64,000 bases of DNA, from positions 62,001 through 126,000 of the forward strand of contig VCMS01000001.1 in the NCBI GenBank assembly GCA_022539475.1. The letters are read 5' to 3'. This document shows positions 10,863 through 20,610 of this stretch, piece by piece. Each line of letters starts with the position of its first letter. Positions within the stretch are counted from its first letter, which is position 1. The notes under the pieces are model-generated. The model saw only the letters and a list, made by a program, of their open reading frames with translations. It was not told the DNA's origin and did not search any database. A program made the position numbers and the translations under genes. This DNA is from Gracilaria domingensis (taxonomy: Eukaryota; Rhodophyta; Florideophyceae; Gracilariales; Gracilariaceae).

Positions 10863-12389
10863 GAAGCTTCACGACTGATACGGTGAAGGGCCCTATAAGA
10901 TAGCGGATATTTTGTCACGCAGATGCTACGACAAATCAACCGCGCAAGAAGATGAATAAGGTGCTTACAAAAGAAGTTAAGGATTCGAAAGATGCTGAGT
11001 TCCCAGTTGCAACTACGCGGGCTGTGTCCTCACGTCTCTTCCGCTCTTATCAGCCGTTCTAGCTTCTGTTGTTGACACAGCGGCAATCCTCACGTCTTAT
11101 TCATTCATATATCCAGGAATTAAGATCTAACTCAGTCAGACTCAAAATATATCACTTATGCTTGACAAAGTGTGTCCCGCAGAATATTTGATGTTCGCAA
11201 GTTGCAATACGCTCTCCCGCTTTTCTTTCTTTTTTCCACCTGATACATGCGCTCCCTCTTGCAGAAGCTGTCTATGAACGAACGAACGAACGACCGGGAC
11301 CTTTATTTAAGGGTATTTCGACTCACGTTGATTACGTATTAAGATTGTGAGCGCTATTGGATAACAGCCAGCGGCGCCGGTTAACTGCGGCTGCTGTTGC
11401 AACGAAGGTTGATCCGCATCAGACTGCAGAAGTCAACCTGTCATGTACGGAGACTGTTGCACTTGCAAACCGCAAACGAGACTCAGGCAGACTTGAACTT
11501 TGATGTGTAATTTTCAATTTTCTGGAAAACTGCGCACAGTGTGTACCGTCGTATCAGCGCTGTGCAAACTACGACTTGCTGTTCGGTATGACTGAATTTC
11601 AGGCCACACTCAACTTGTTCATCATTATATGACACGCAGTGTCTCACAGCAAGAAGAAAGAACCAGTCTTGTTTCTTACAACCGGGCTGGTCGTCTTCAT
11701 GCTCTTACTTCGAACCGCTGTCGTTCGTCACGAACGTTGAGGTATGTCTGTGGTCATATATTCATATCAAATGTTTATCACAGGTTTCGATAATTTGACG
11801 TCAGCAGTATCATACAGCATCACCATCATCATGATGGTAGTGTCAGATGCACGCTTCCCACTACACGTGCAGGATGGAGAACTGCTGCGTGATCTACGAG
11901 CCTACGCAGAAGAGGAGCAAATCTGCTCTTGTTAGTTATTCCTTAATGTGAGCGAGATCAACGTATTTCGAAAGGGAGCTCAACACAATCCCAGGAATGC
12001 ATAGCAGTCCGAGCTGACTTCTTCAGTAGTCGGATGCATTAACCAAATATTGAATGCGCTACAAACGAGTTGTCGTCACCCATGCAACTCTTTATCCGCT
12101 TAGCTCCGCACCCGCACAGAATGACATATGTTCCTGGCTTTCTTTTGAAGCTTGTTGCACATGATGTCATAAACGTTTTCCCTGCCCGTTGAGGGCATAA
12201 GAACGCGATTTGTATCCACATATTCGCAAGGAAGAGACACCTAGCGATGCTTGATAGATTCCCCCTGTTCAATAACTGAGCTATGACATAGATGATCGTA
12301 AGTTGCCTCAGCGAAGAGTAAAAAGCTCCCTACTTGTTCCGCATGATATAGAGTTAACCATCATGAGCTTCGGACAATCCATGAAGCCT
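10863..12389. other. Intergenic, no gene seen
   Basis: About 1.5 kb upstream of listerin. It holds a short GAACGAACGAACGAAC run near 11277-11292. A 63-codon frame at 11744-11935 has no recognisable feature and is not called. Confidence 0.45.
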
Positions 12390-13430
12390 CTAGTATCTAC
12401 CAAACATACATTCCCGTGAAACTCTGGGGCGAAGGGCATCAGGGGAACAAGGTACATTTTCTTTCAGATCTTTGTTGTGCTGCGCTTGCTCCTCAAATGT
12501 CCCGTTGTTGCCTCTTTCAGGCAAGGCCTGTATGTGTAACGAAAGAGCCGGGGACTCTGAGGAGTCAATCCGGTGGACTTGCTCTTGATATGGGTCGTGT
12601 TCGACAAGAGGAATCCATTCTTCCCTACGAAATTTAAATGAAGACATTTCTTCGTCTTTCTCGTTCTGTAACATATCCTGTAATGCATTTCGAAGTTCAA
12701 AAAGTGTTAACTGACGGTCCTGCAGCGCTATGTTGTTTTTCTTTGCAGCTGGAGTATATGCTTTTGCCTACCGAGCGTGGTGTTCGTCCCCGTTTATGAA
12801 GCGGTGCTGCTTCGAGATCAAGCATTGCAAACTCCTCCGGATTTGCTGGGGTACTTGCAGAAGGCGTAGATGAATTCCGAAAGGATAAAGTGGATTGCTT
12901 TAATCTGTGGCTCAATCCTTCCTTCTTCTTTTGAATATGTCCACGTTTGTGGACGAAGTGATAGACATTGTAGCAATCTGGCTTCTTCTTTCCCAGAGGA
13001 GCAAGTTCTGCATATACTGAACGCCTAGTCATTATTTGTTTCGACGAGAGGGAAGCCTTCCCTAGTCGCATGGAGTAAACTTGATGCAAGAGCTTGGGTT
13101 AAGTTCGACACATTGCTCGATATATAACTTTCCCTTGGTATGAATCGAAAGCACGAAAACGTTCACAATTATTTCGTTCCGGCAGTGGATACAGGGTTTT
13201 GTCCAATGCCTTGCAAAGATTTGCGTATCTCCCCGCAGCGCGGCGGATGGACAGCAGAAGCTGCTTTCACTGCGAACTTTTTCTTTCCTGCGAGGGCAAA
13301 ATGTGCGTCAGTAAAATGAACAGGATTATAGACTTCACGGGAAAGCCGCGGGACGCTGTATCCGATTTCGGACAAAGCATCTTCATCAAGGATGCCGTGA
13401 CGGCAAAATGTTTTCTTAAGACTCGCACTT
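12390..13430 (-). CDS. Probable unrecognised multi-exon gene, exon structure uncertain
   Basis: Three minus-strand blocks in different frames look coding. Block one, about 13430-13185, includes LSREVYNPVHFTDAHFALAG. Block two, about 13093-12780, includes KKKPDCYNVYHFVHKRG and a Ser/Thr/Pro-rich linker. Block three, about 12773-12390, includes TLFELRNALQDMLQNEKDEE and RREEWIPLVEHDPY. Between blocks one and two, a GTATCC donor and a CTTAACCCAAG branch/acceptor would give a roughly 90-nt intron. Block three opens right after a TAG that could be an acceptor. The 5' exon is not found, and the join between blocks two and three is unclear, so a frameshifted pseudogene is possible. I do not recognise the family. 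Confidence 0.4.
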
Positions 13431-13605
13431 GCAAAAACGATAAATCATCATGATTCTGAGGATTGCCGTGGTGCAATATCGATTCGGTATCGTCGTTCGT
13501 TAGTGACCGTATGTAAAGTTAAGAGGGCTATCCTTCCTATCGTTAAAGATAGCCTGCTAGTAGACACTAGCCTTAGGGCATTTCGTAGATACTATCTAGT
13601 AGATA

Positions 13606-13650
13606 GTCCATAAGGTAACAGTAGATAGTATCTACTGTTTCCTCATGGAC
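13606..13650. repeat. 45-bp near-perfect palindrome
   Basis: Two 22-nt arms around a central G at 13628, with two mismatches. The inner part CAGTAGATA-G-TATCTACTG is perfect. A related inverted copy of the core (GTAGATACTATCTA) lies just left, near 13585-13600, so the two copies could also pair with each other. It lies about 290 bp upstream of the PEMT-type gene. Confidence 0.7.
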
Positions 13651-13941
13651 TTCAGGAATTCTCTATTTTAATCAATATGAGGCTGTCGTTGGTCAGACAA
13701 ATATTCAAATGCAGAATCTTTCTTTCAATCCAGATCCTCTGAAAACAAGAAGGCTTCAAGGCATCCCGCGTCGTATCCTTCTACTTTTCGACCCAGAGTC
13801 AATCTGGAAGAAACCTTCGGGACTGCAAGCTCTCTACGAGACTTCCTAATCTTCGAAACCCGTGCGTTTCGTACGTTTGTCTTCTGCATTTCCTTCCTGA
13901 AGTGAGTTTAAACAGGCAGAAGTCCAATCACTGCCATTGAG

Positions 13942-14700
13942 ATGTCTGGAATCGTCGATTTTGTATCAAGTGGCTTCAACGTTCTCTTCATGGGAGGTAC
14001 CTCAATTCCGCTGCCCCCGATGATGCACTTCATGGCATCACTAATAACAAATTTCTTGACCAGTCGAAACTTTCCGATTCGGTTTTATCGCATTAATCTC
14101 CATGATCACAATCTGGCTTTGGCAATATTGGCAACCGTACTTCCGCCTTTGGCATGGAACATCATTGGACCCCTTGAATACTTCACCAAGATCCCATCGC
14201 GTCTGAGCGTACGACCTATCATTGGTGTCTATATCTCCGGAGCAATCATTGCAACTTTGAGTGTGCTCCGAAGCGTTCTTTTCCTAGTTGCCATCCGCAG
14301 CCAACCGCGGTTGCCAGAACTTGATACTCCCTATTATCATGCAGTTGCCGGAGTAGTTGGAGCATTTGGAGTGTCTATGTTTATCGGAGCTTATTATCGA
14401 CTGGGCATTTGTGGTACATACCTTGGTGACTACTTTGGCTTTCTCATGAATGAGAAAGTTACCGCATTCCCTTTCAATGTTGCAAGTAATCCCATGTACG
14501 ACGGGTCCTCCTTAATGCATTTGGCAGAAGCTATTATGGAACGAAGCCCGGCCGGGATTCTGTTGAGCGCATGGCTATTTTTCTGCTATCGATGTGGGTG
14601 TATTCTGGAAGAACCATTCACAGAAAGGCTGTATTCTGAGCGGGAAGAGCGGAGGGAAGGCGAGCGACTGGCGAAACTTAAAGGTTTAAAGTCATCATGA
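13942..14700 (+). CDS. PEMT: Phospholipid N-methyltransferase (PEMT/Opi3 type)
   Basis: Enzymes of this family use S-adenosylmethionine to methylate phosphatidylethanolamine, or its mono- and dimethyl forms, towards phosphatidylcholine in the ER membrane. The 252-residue protein keeps the diagnostic C-terminal blocks: GICGTYLGDYFGFL (human GFAGTFLGDYFGIL), VTAFPFNVASNPMY (human VTVFPFNILDNPMY), SPAGILLSAW, and EEPFTERLY with the Glu pair that helps hold AdoMet. LDTPYYHAV also matches. Four to five hydrophobic segments fit the family. The protein is about 50 residues longer than human PEMT at the N-terminus. The start is a clear ATG. Confidence 0.9.
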   Translation: MSGIVDFVSSGFNVLFMGGTSIPLPPMMHFMASLITNFLTSRNFPIRFYRINLHDHNLALAILATVLPPLAWNIIGPLEYFTKIPSRLSVRPIIGVYISGAIIATLSVLRSVLFLVAIRSQPRLPELDTPYYHAVAGVVGAFGVSMFIGAYYRLGICGTYLGDYFGFLMNEKVTAFPFNVASNPMYDGSSLMHLAEAIMERSPAGILLSAWLFFCYRCGCILEEPFTERLYSEREERREGERLAKLKGLKSS

Positions 14701-15137
14701 TGCTGTCAGCGAATTCCTCTGAGGAGACGTCACCACTCGTGGACGGAACATTCTCTTCAAAGAAATGAGGTGTGTCCAAGACACTGGTAAAGAATCTTCA
14801 TCGTAAACCAAACCAGGCAGGCTTTTGTCTTCACGAAAAGAAGATATGGTTAGTCTCCAAGAATTGATTAGACAAAATCCACATAGCACATTGGCCTTTC
14901 CAACGAGAAACGTTCTTTAGCGAACGTATTACCTCAACTTAGCTAGGATGTCGAACGAACGAACGAACGAACGAACGACCGAACGACCGAACGACCGAAC
15001 GAGTTCGTCAGTCAAAAGAAAACAAGCTTATGATCCCGAATTGCACATACACTCTTGCCTCGCTCTTTGCCTATGTGCCTTCACCTGGCATGCCCAAAGG
15101 TGTGTTTTCGAAAAATATTTGCCCAGACGAAAGGTCA
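14701..15137. other. Intergenic with ACGA-type tetranucleotide tract
   Basis: A tandem CGAA/CCGAACGA tract runs from about 14952 to 15002, drifting from a 4-bp into an 8-bp unit. The rest of the gap between the PEMT-type gene and the tRNA gene shows nothing recognisable. Confidence 0.6.
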
Positions 15138-15238
15138 TGCCACCGATGGGGTTCGAACCCATGCTACCCCTTCGGGTAAGCAGGTCTTAAGCCTGCCGCC
15201 TTACTGTGTCCCAGTCGAAACCACTCGGCCACAGTGGC
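15138..15238 (-). tRNA. tRNA-Leu(UAA) with about 16 extra nt in the D-loop
   Basis: Read on the minus strand, all class II tRNA parts are present: a 7-bp acceptor stem (GCCACTG with CGGTGGC, one G-T pair), U8, a D-stem GCC/GGC, an anticodon stem GCAGG/CCTGC with loop CTTAAGA (anticodon TAA), a long variable arm TACCC-GAAG-GGGTA, a perfect T-stem ATGGG/CCCAT with loop TTCGAAC, and discriminator A. No CCA is encoded. The D-loop starts GAGTGGTT and ends TAA as usual, but about 16 nt lie between (roughly 15203-15219). Inside the insert ACTG and CAGT can pair. There is no intron in the anticodon loop. The rest is so well kept that a removable D-loop intron, as known in red algal nuclei, is more likely than a pseudogene. 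Confidence 0.9.
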
Positions 15239-16453
15239 CACCACACCCTTGGACAGCGCAGTTTGATTTGGATTTTGGACACGTACTTATACCCAATTAT
15301 TCGCTTTGTCGATGGCATTCCCTCGTATGCGTACACGTAGTTCGTTTGTATCTCCTTCATGGATAAGGAAAATTTCAAAAAGCTCTGCAGGGGAGGGCAT
15401 ACTGTATATATGTCGTCGGACGTAGGTAGCCTTAGCACAAGGCAAGTCAGACTGGCTCTCCCCGTTAAGAGGAGAGGAAGCTAAATCAGTTTTGGCGTGA
15501 AGATTTATCGGAGTTGTGTCGTGCCAAGAGAGATCGTGAAGCTTTAGTCCGTAGCGAAGTTTGCAACAGACGTCCACTAGCTACGAGAAATGTACCAAAA
15601 GGCTGATGTTCCATCCAAGAGAGATGTTGCTACAACGGCTCTCACAATTCTCCGTTGTACTTAAGCGCCGTCACCACAAGAACCGAAGCCCACGCCTCAA
15701 AACAGAAGATAAACGATAAACTTGTTCTTCATTCTTCATCCATCACTTCGTTTACAATATACACTTGCGTAGAGATAAGGATGATACCATCGTTTTCCGA
15801 CCCAAGTTGTGGGGCAGGAAAAAACGCGTCCTAGCTGCTTGTGCTCTTTGGCCTCCAACACGTTTCCGCCCTTATCCAAAGCAAGGAGAAGAGCAGTCTT
15901 AATGACTCTGTGCAGCAGAAGGGATTGTGCGGCGAATCTTTTTCTGACTCGAAAACTTTATCTCTAGTAGGATATCATCTCTTACTTGACAATTCTCATT
16001 CGTTATCCCACTGAATATCAATAAGAAGCGCTGAAAGTGAAAGTAATACTAGAAGATGTTATGCCGAAGGTACAACGTCATAGTCTGCATACGAACGAAT
16101 GGAGCGATTAACCCCAAGTTGGCATATATACGAAGAGTGCAGTATGAAAGATCCATTCTGTTCAAGACAGCACCAGTTAGGCCAAAGAAATTAGGGTCTC
16201 AGGAGCGAACTGCTTAGTGCCAGTGACTTAGTGGTAGTTTCAGATGACTGAGCTTAGCGCCGCATTTTCAGGGATCATGTTCAGTGTCACAACAGAGTGA
16301 AAGTGATCAAGCTCAGAAATGCTTTCTCCGAGCAAGTAAAGGTGTATGGTTAAATTGTGAAGGTTTGCGCATAAATTGCTAAGCAACGGCCTAGGCAACA
16401 CTGTGAGAAGAGGATCATCGAGCACAACAAAATATCTGCGCCCTTGAAACCCT
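15239..16453. other. Intergenic, no gene seen
   Basis: About 1.2 kb between the tRNA gene and the stop codon of the cyclophilin gene. Frames are short and overlap on both strands, with no motif. Confidence 0.5.
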
Positions 16454-17439
16454 TCATGACACGGACTTGTGAACGTCGCCGCAGTCAGTGATAGTAATCC
16501 TTTCAGTCGGTTCTTCTCTTGTACGCGGGGCATCATGGATTTTATCCAAAACGTCGAGTCCATCAGTTACAATGCCGAAGACCACATGATTGCCGTCAAG
16601 ATAGGTGGCCTCGTCACGAATCAATATGAAGAACTGGCTGCCAATCGGATACTCGGCCCATGACACTACGCCTCGCTCCCCATGCTGCAAGAAACTGTGA
16701 TGATCTTTAGACTTTTCCTCTTGGAAAGTAGGACCATAGATAGACCGACCAGTAGCTTTCGAACCTCCTTGGGCTACGAAGTTTGTGACGACTCTGTGGA
16801 AGGAATCTTGCCGGTAACAAAGAGAGTCATCGGCAAAAACTCCTGTGCAAGTGGCCAGGGCGCGGAAATTTGCTGCGCTCTTCGGTACAACATCTCCGAA
16901 GACGCCGATAGTCATCCTTCCAACTGGTGTGCTTCCAATAGATATATCAAAGTAAAACTCATCCGTAACGCAAAGAGTACGCGCCGAGCCAAGCTTTCCG
17001 GGTTCAAACTTGCGATAGCACTTTGATTCGGAGACTGCATTGCGTTCGTCCTGGGTCTTCTGATCAAGACGATTCTCAACGGCCACTTGAATGGCATCTC
17101 TTGCATCGGAGCCATCCACAAGCGTTCCCTTCTCGTCCGCGGCGGGAGGGTGCTCTTCGTCGAGCTCAGTGAGATTAGCAATCGCCGTGACGTGCTGCGG
17201 AGGTTTTAGCTCTCTGTTCACGCCGGAAAGCATGCGAGCAACTGAGCGCCCTGCAGAAAACGTGAGCATGGCGGCTGCACATAGTGCAATAACGAGCAAC
17301 AGCGAGCTAACAGGGCGGGTTCGGAAGAAACGGCCGGCGCGCTCTGCGGCTGAGCGCTGCTTGCCATTAGGTCGGACGTAGCTGACTCAAGATCCTCATC
17401 CAACAGCGGGGTCAGGTCTGTAGGTCTGCGTCTGGACAT
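16454..17439 (-). CDS. Membrane-anchored cyclophilin (peptidyl-prolyl isomerase)
   Basis: The C-terminal 170 residues are a cyclophilin domain that catalyses proline cis-trans isomerisation: VTDEFYFDISIGSTPVGRM, VPKSAANFRALATC, SFHRVVTNFVAQGG with the catalytic Arg, then GVVSWAEYPIGSQFFI and GNHVVFGIVTDGLDVLDKI. Before it comes a membrane segment (SSLLLVIALCAAAMLTF) and a roughly 90-residue charged lumenal stalk, giving a type II anchored secretory-pathway protein. The frame that encodes the anchor has no ATG upstream. A plausible N-terminus (MSRRRPTDLTPLLDEDLESA, ATG at 17439) lies in the neighbouring frame. Either a very short intron or a one-base sequence error joins them, so the 5' end is uncertain. 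The frame containing the cyclophilin domain itself is intact. Confidence 0.85.
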
Positions 17440-18443
17440 GACGGGGAGGTGAAGAGTGTGGCGTCGAACTGGTGAATCGCTGAGCACAGCTGACGACTGG
17501 TGAGCGGGGCGGTCGAGGCTGTGCAATAACGACGCTTTACAACGAAGTGGCTGCGAAGATGATAGCATGTGTATGCAACAAAAATGTCAGCAAACAGCAT
17601 GCGCGCGACGTGACGTCGCTGGCACGATGCCAGTCGCGGGCGTGACATCGTAACCCGCGGATCGTAACAGGGGTCATGTCACAAACGAAACAGGTGGCTT
17701 CATTCCGAGCGTCACCCGTTACAACAAACTCCTTTCCCCAATCCTATTTAAACGCTCTTCTTCCGAAGAGCACTCCCGCAATAGATCGAAGTACACACTT
17801 CTTCCAGATAATAATGGGCTCAAGACCACGCTAAGCAGTTTATGGAAATAGCATATTCACATATTCCACTGCAAAAAAGATATGATATGATCGTGAAGTA
17901 TTTTAAAGCCTGCTCTTGAGTCTGCAACAGCTCAAAAACTTCTGCCATCCTGTGTCGTTCATTCGCGTAGCTGGGTATTCTGAACCAAGTCAGTTTGAAA
18001 TGATTGAGGGATATATTCAAAGAGCGGAGGATCATCCTCATGATGAGGAAAAACTCTGACTTCATCCTGGAAAAAGGAGGATTCTTACTCTTATTGTGAG
18101 ACTTCTGTCTTAGGGCAAGTGAAGTTAATAGATCATCACAGAAAAGCTTACCCCTGCATGAGTAACAGAGCCTTAGTCCTTGTCGCATACGGTCTGGAAC
18201 TAGTCTTCTACCCTTCGCAACAGACTTTTTACAGGAACGGGCAAGACTCGATCTCGACCTCTGTCCACTGACAGGTTGTGGTCAAACTAAAAAAATTGGC
18301 CTCTCTAGCAAGCACCAAGTGCAGCGTTTGTGCCTTACCCTTCGACGAGATTAGAGTTGCGTCGAAAACTGTGATTTGAACCATAGGTGCCAGGCATCGG
18401 TTTATCTACGGACTGGAATAGAGTGAAACGAACAAGTTGGGAC
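17440..18443. other. Divergent promoter region, no gene seen
   Basis: About 1 kb between the heads of the cyclophilin and aminotransferase genes. A CCTATTTAAACG AT-rich box lies near 17742-17753. No recognisable coding frame. Confidence 0.45.
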
Positions 18444-19769
18444 ATGGGTACCAAACAAAAGAAGCAGCAACCATCCGTGTCTACCCGCATTCTGCGAACA
18501 GGCCCGGCTATAATAGACGACATAACGGAAAGATATGGGCCATCAGTTGATGTTAATCTCTGTCAAGGTGTTCCTCGCATCGGAATCTCCGACAAAGTGC
18601 AAGAGAAACTCGCCATGGTGCTTCGAGATTCTCAAATTATGATGGAGATCAGTAAGTATGGTGATCTCGTCGGTTTGCCTGATTTGCTCAAACTCTGGGG
18701 AAATGTCCTGGCCGGCGGATACAACAACAAGCCAGAATTAGATCTAGATGACCTCGACGAGTTGAAGACCATATTTCTGTCGCATGAACTTATGATAACG
18801 GCTGGAGCAAATCAAGGATTCGTGAATGTCATTCTAACCATTTGCGATCAAAACGATGAAGTAATCCTGGTTCTTCCGTATTACCTATCTCACGTCAATG
18901 CACTCGTTATGACAGGAGTAGTTCCCATTCCGGTTCCTGTGGATCACAAAACGTTTATCCCACGAATTGAAGACATTAAAGCGAGATTAACTGAGAGAAG
19001 CAAAGCTATTGTCATAGTGAATCCTGGCAATCCATCAGGGATTGTGACTCCGAAATATCTAATAGAACAGGTTTCGTCGTTATGCAAAGACCACGGGATC
19101 TGGCTCGTAATCGATGAAGCGTATCGCGAGTTTTTGTACGACGACAAACCAGGCTTCTTTTCCCCGGAACCAGATGGCCACACAATTAAGCTATACACGA
19201 TGTCCAAGGTGTATGGCATGGCTGGCTGGCGTGTCGGGGCCATTCTCTATCCAGAATTAATATCCACTGAAATGAAGAAGGTCCAGGACACCATTCCTAC
19301 TCATGCATCCCTTATCAGTCAGGTTGCTGCCTATGAAGCATTGAAAGAGAATCCGCTCTACGGAAAAGAATCTTATGTGAACAAATTACGGTTCGTTAGA
19401 TCTTGCTTCTTGCAGCATTTGAAGGACGCGTATAGTATGGCTCCTGGCACAAGTTTCGTAATACCAAATGGTGCATTCTATTTCTTCCTCCCATACGACG
19501 AAGTTGTCTATATCCCTTTGAAGACGGAAAGGGAAGCTAGATATGCGGTGGAGTTTCTGGCAACCAAGTTTCACATTCTTGTGCTACCTGGCTTCTCGTT
19601 TGGAATGTGTGGCTATATACGTGCTTCATACGGGAAAATCGATGCGAAAGAAGCCAAGAAGGTCTCATTTCTTTTCGGAACAGCATTTCATGCTTTATTG
19701 AAGGATCAGAAGCGCCGTCGTCGGGAGTCTGCATCGATGAAGCCAAGCAAGAACCAACAAAACAATTAG
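18444..19769 (+). CDS. PLP-dependent class I/II aminotransferase
   Basis: Fold-type I aminotransferases move an amino group between an amino acid and a 2-oxo acid through pyridoxal phosphate. The 441-residue protein shows TAGANQGFVNVILTICDQND (cofactor phosphate-binding turn), VNPGNPSG, LVIDEAYREFLYDD with the cofactor-pairing Asp, TMSKVYGMAGWRVG with the Schiff-base Lys, and a C-terminal GYIRASYG containing the substrate carboxylate-binding Arg. The frame is open for 19 codons before this ATG. A basic tail (KRRRRES) ends the protein. No transit peptide is clear, so it is probably cytosolic. Substrate is not decided by these motifs; aspartate, aromatic and kynurenine-type specificities are all possible. 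Confidence 0.88.
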   Translation: MGTKQKKQQPSVSTRILRTGPAIIDDITERYGPSVDVNLCQGVPRIGISDKVQEKLAMVLRDSQIMMEISKYGDLVGLPDLLKLWGNVLAGGYNNKPELDLDDLDELKTIFLSHELMITAGANQGFVNVILTICDQNDEVILVLPYYLSHVNALVMTGVVPIPVPVDHKTFIPRIEDIKARLTERSKAIVIVNPGNPSGIVTPKYLIEQVSSLCKDHGIWLVIDEAYREFLYDDKPGFFSPEPDGHTIKLYTMSKVYGMAGWRVGAILYPELISTEMKKVQDTIPTHASLISQVAAYEALKENPLYGKESYVNKLRFVRSCFLQHLKDAYSMAPGTSFVIPNGAFYFFLPYDEVVYIPLKTEREARYAVEFLATKFHILVLPGFSFGMCGYIRASYGKIDAKEAKKVSFLFGTAFHALLKDQKRRRRESASMKPSKNQQNN

Positions 19770-19809
19770 CACATTGGAGCACTTTCAAGAGTTTTCACGT
19801 TGAATCAAC

Positions 19810-20610
19810 CTACACGCTCCGGTCTTCGTCAGCATCATCTCGGTCTGAGTCTGCAAGCAGTAGATCATTTAGTATGTTTGATATATCTTTTTGAAGTAGC
19901 CCGCGACGTAGTCGGGTTGCTTCCGAGAGATTTGAAATAGTACGGCCCTCAGGTTCTTCTGCAGAAAAAGCCTCTGAAGCCAACTCTTCTTCCCGAACTT
20001 TGAGAATCTGATGATCTAAAGATTGTCCCTTCGGTCTTACAGCTTCACTATTTGTTTGCTCAGTACCAACTGCGCGCGATGGGACGTTGTGGGACTGAAT
20101 TCGCCAAGGTGCGCAAGAAAGAACCTCTATGAATCTTTGCGCTACTGAACTTCCCTGGCAGCTATCCTCCGAAACAATTTCGACTTCATTCAACACTGCC
20201 CACTCTAAGAGATTCTGGTTTTCCCCAACCGATGCACCGTCCAGTAGTAGCAGTACTCGTGCTGCATCTTCACGAACTCTATTCTTGATGCTGTCCCACG
20301 CCTGTTGGAATTCGGAAATATCATCACAGGCTTCGCAAATAACCACAACTGCAGGTACGTCTTGGAGAGATTGGATGAACTCTGAGTTATTGAGCAGGCC
20401 TGGAAGTTGCGCAACATGTTTCAAGTCAAGCGGAATGTCTGCATTGAAGTACCGAGTCGTAAGACGTATATTCTTACCATGGGTCGACGGAAACTTTTCA
20501 TAGATGAGTTTGATAGTGCGATGCGAATTACGAGAGAGAATTAACACCCAGTTGGCCGGAGAACTGATGTCAGGCAAAAGATCCGCGCATATCTTAGTGC
20601 CAAGTGACAT
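19810..20610 (-). CDS. AAGAB/p34-like adaptin-binding protein
   Basis: AAGAB proteins are chaperones with a pseudo-GTPase fold that stabilise AP-1 and AP-2 adaptor subunits before assembly of clathrin adaptors. The 266-residue protein has the family order: NWVLILSRNSHRTIKLIYEK at the N-terminus, TTRYFNADIPLD (human NKYYSADINLC), VPAVVVICEA, a strand ARVLLLLDGAS, then EWAVLNEVEIVSED and AQRFIEVLSCAPWRIQ (human KRIVQALNANVW). The C-terminal third is polar, with a helical Leu-rich segment like the adaptin-binding tail of AAGAB. The start is the first ATG after an in-frame stop. It is convergent with the aminotransferase gene, with 40 bp between their stop codons. Confidence 0.6.
   Translation of the reverse strand: MSLGTKICADLLPDISSPANWVLILSRNSHRTIKLIYEKFPSTHGKNIRLTTRYFNADIPLDLKHVAQLPGLLNNSEFIQSLQDVPAVVVICEACDDISEFQQAWDSIKNRVREDAARVLLLLDGASVGENQNLLEWAVLNEVEIVSEDSCQGSSVAQRFIEVLSCAPWRIQSHNVPSRAVGTEQTNSEAVRPKGQSLDHQILKVREEELASEAFSAEEPEGRTISNLSEATRLRRGLLQKDISNILNDLLLADSDRDDADEDRSV

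Noticed and set aside
11744-11935. 63-codon plus-strand frame with a hydrophobic start
   Set aside because: No motif, no neighbouring support and a length expected by chance.
13942-14700. TRIC/TMEM38 cation channel as identity of the multi-helix protein
   Set aside because: The GTYLGDYFG, FPFN and EEPFTE blocks match PEMT, and TRIC motifs are absent.
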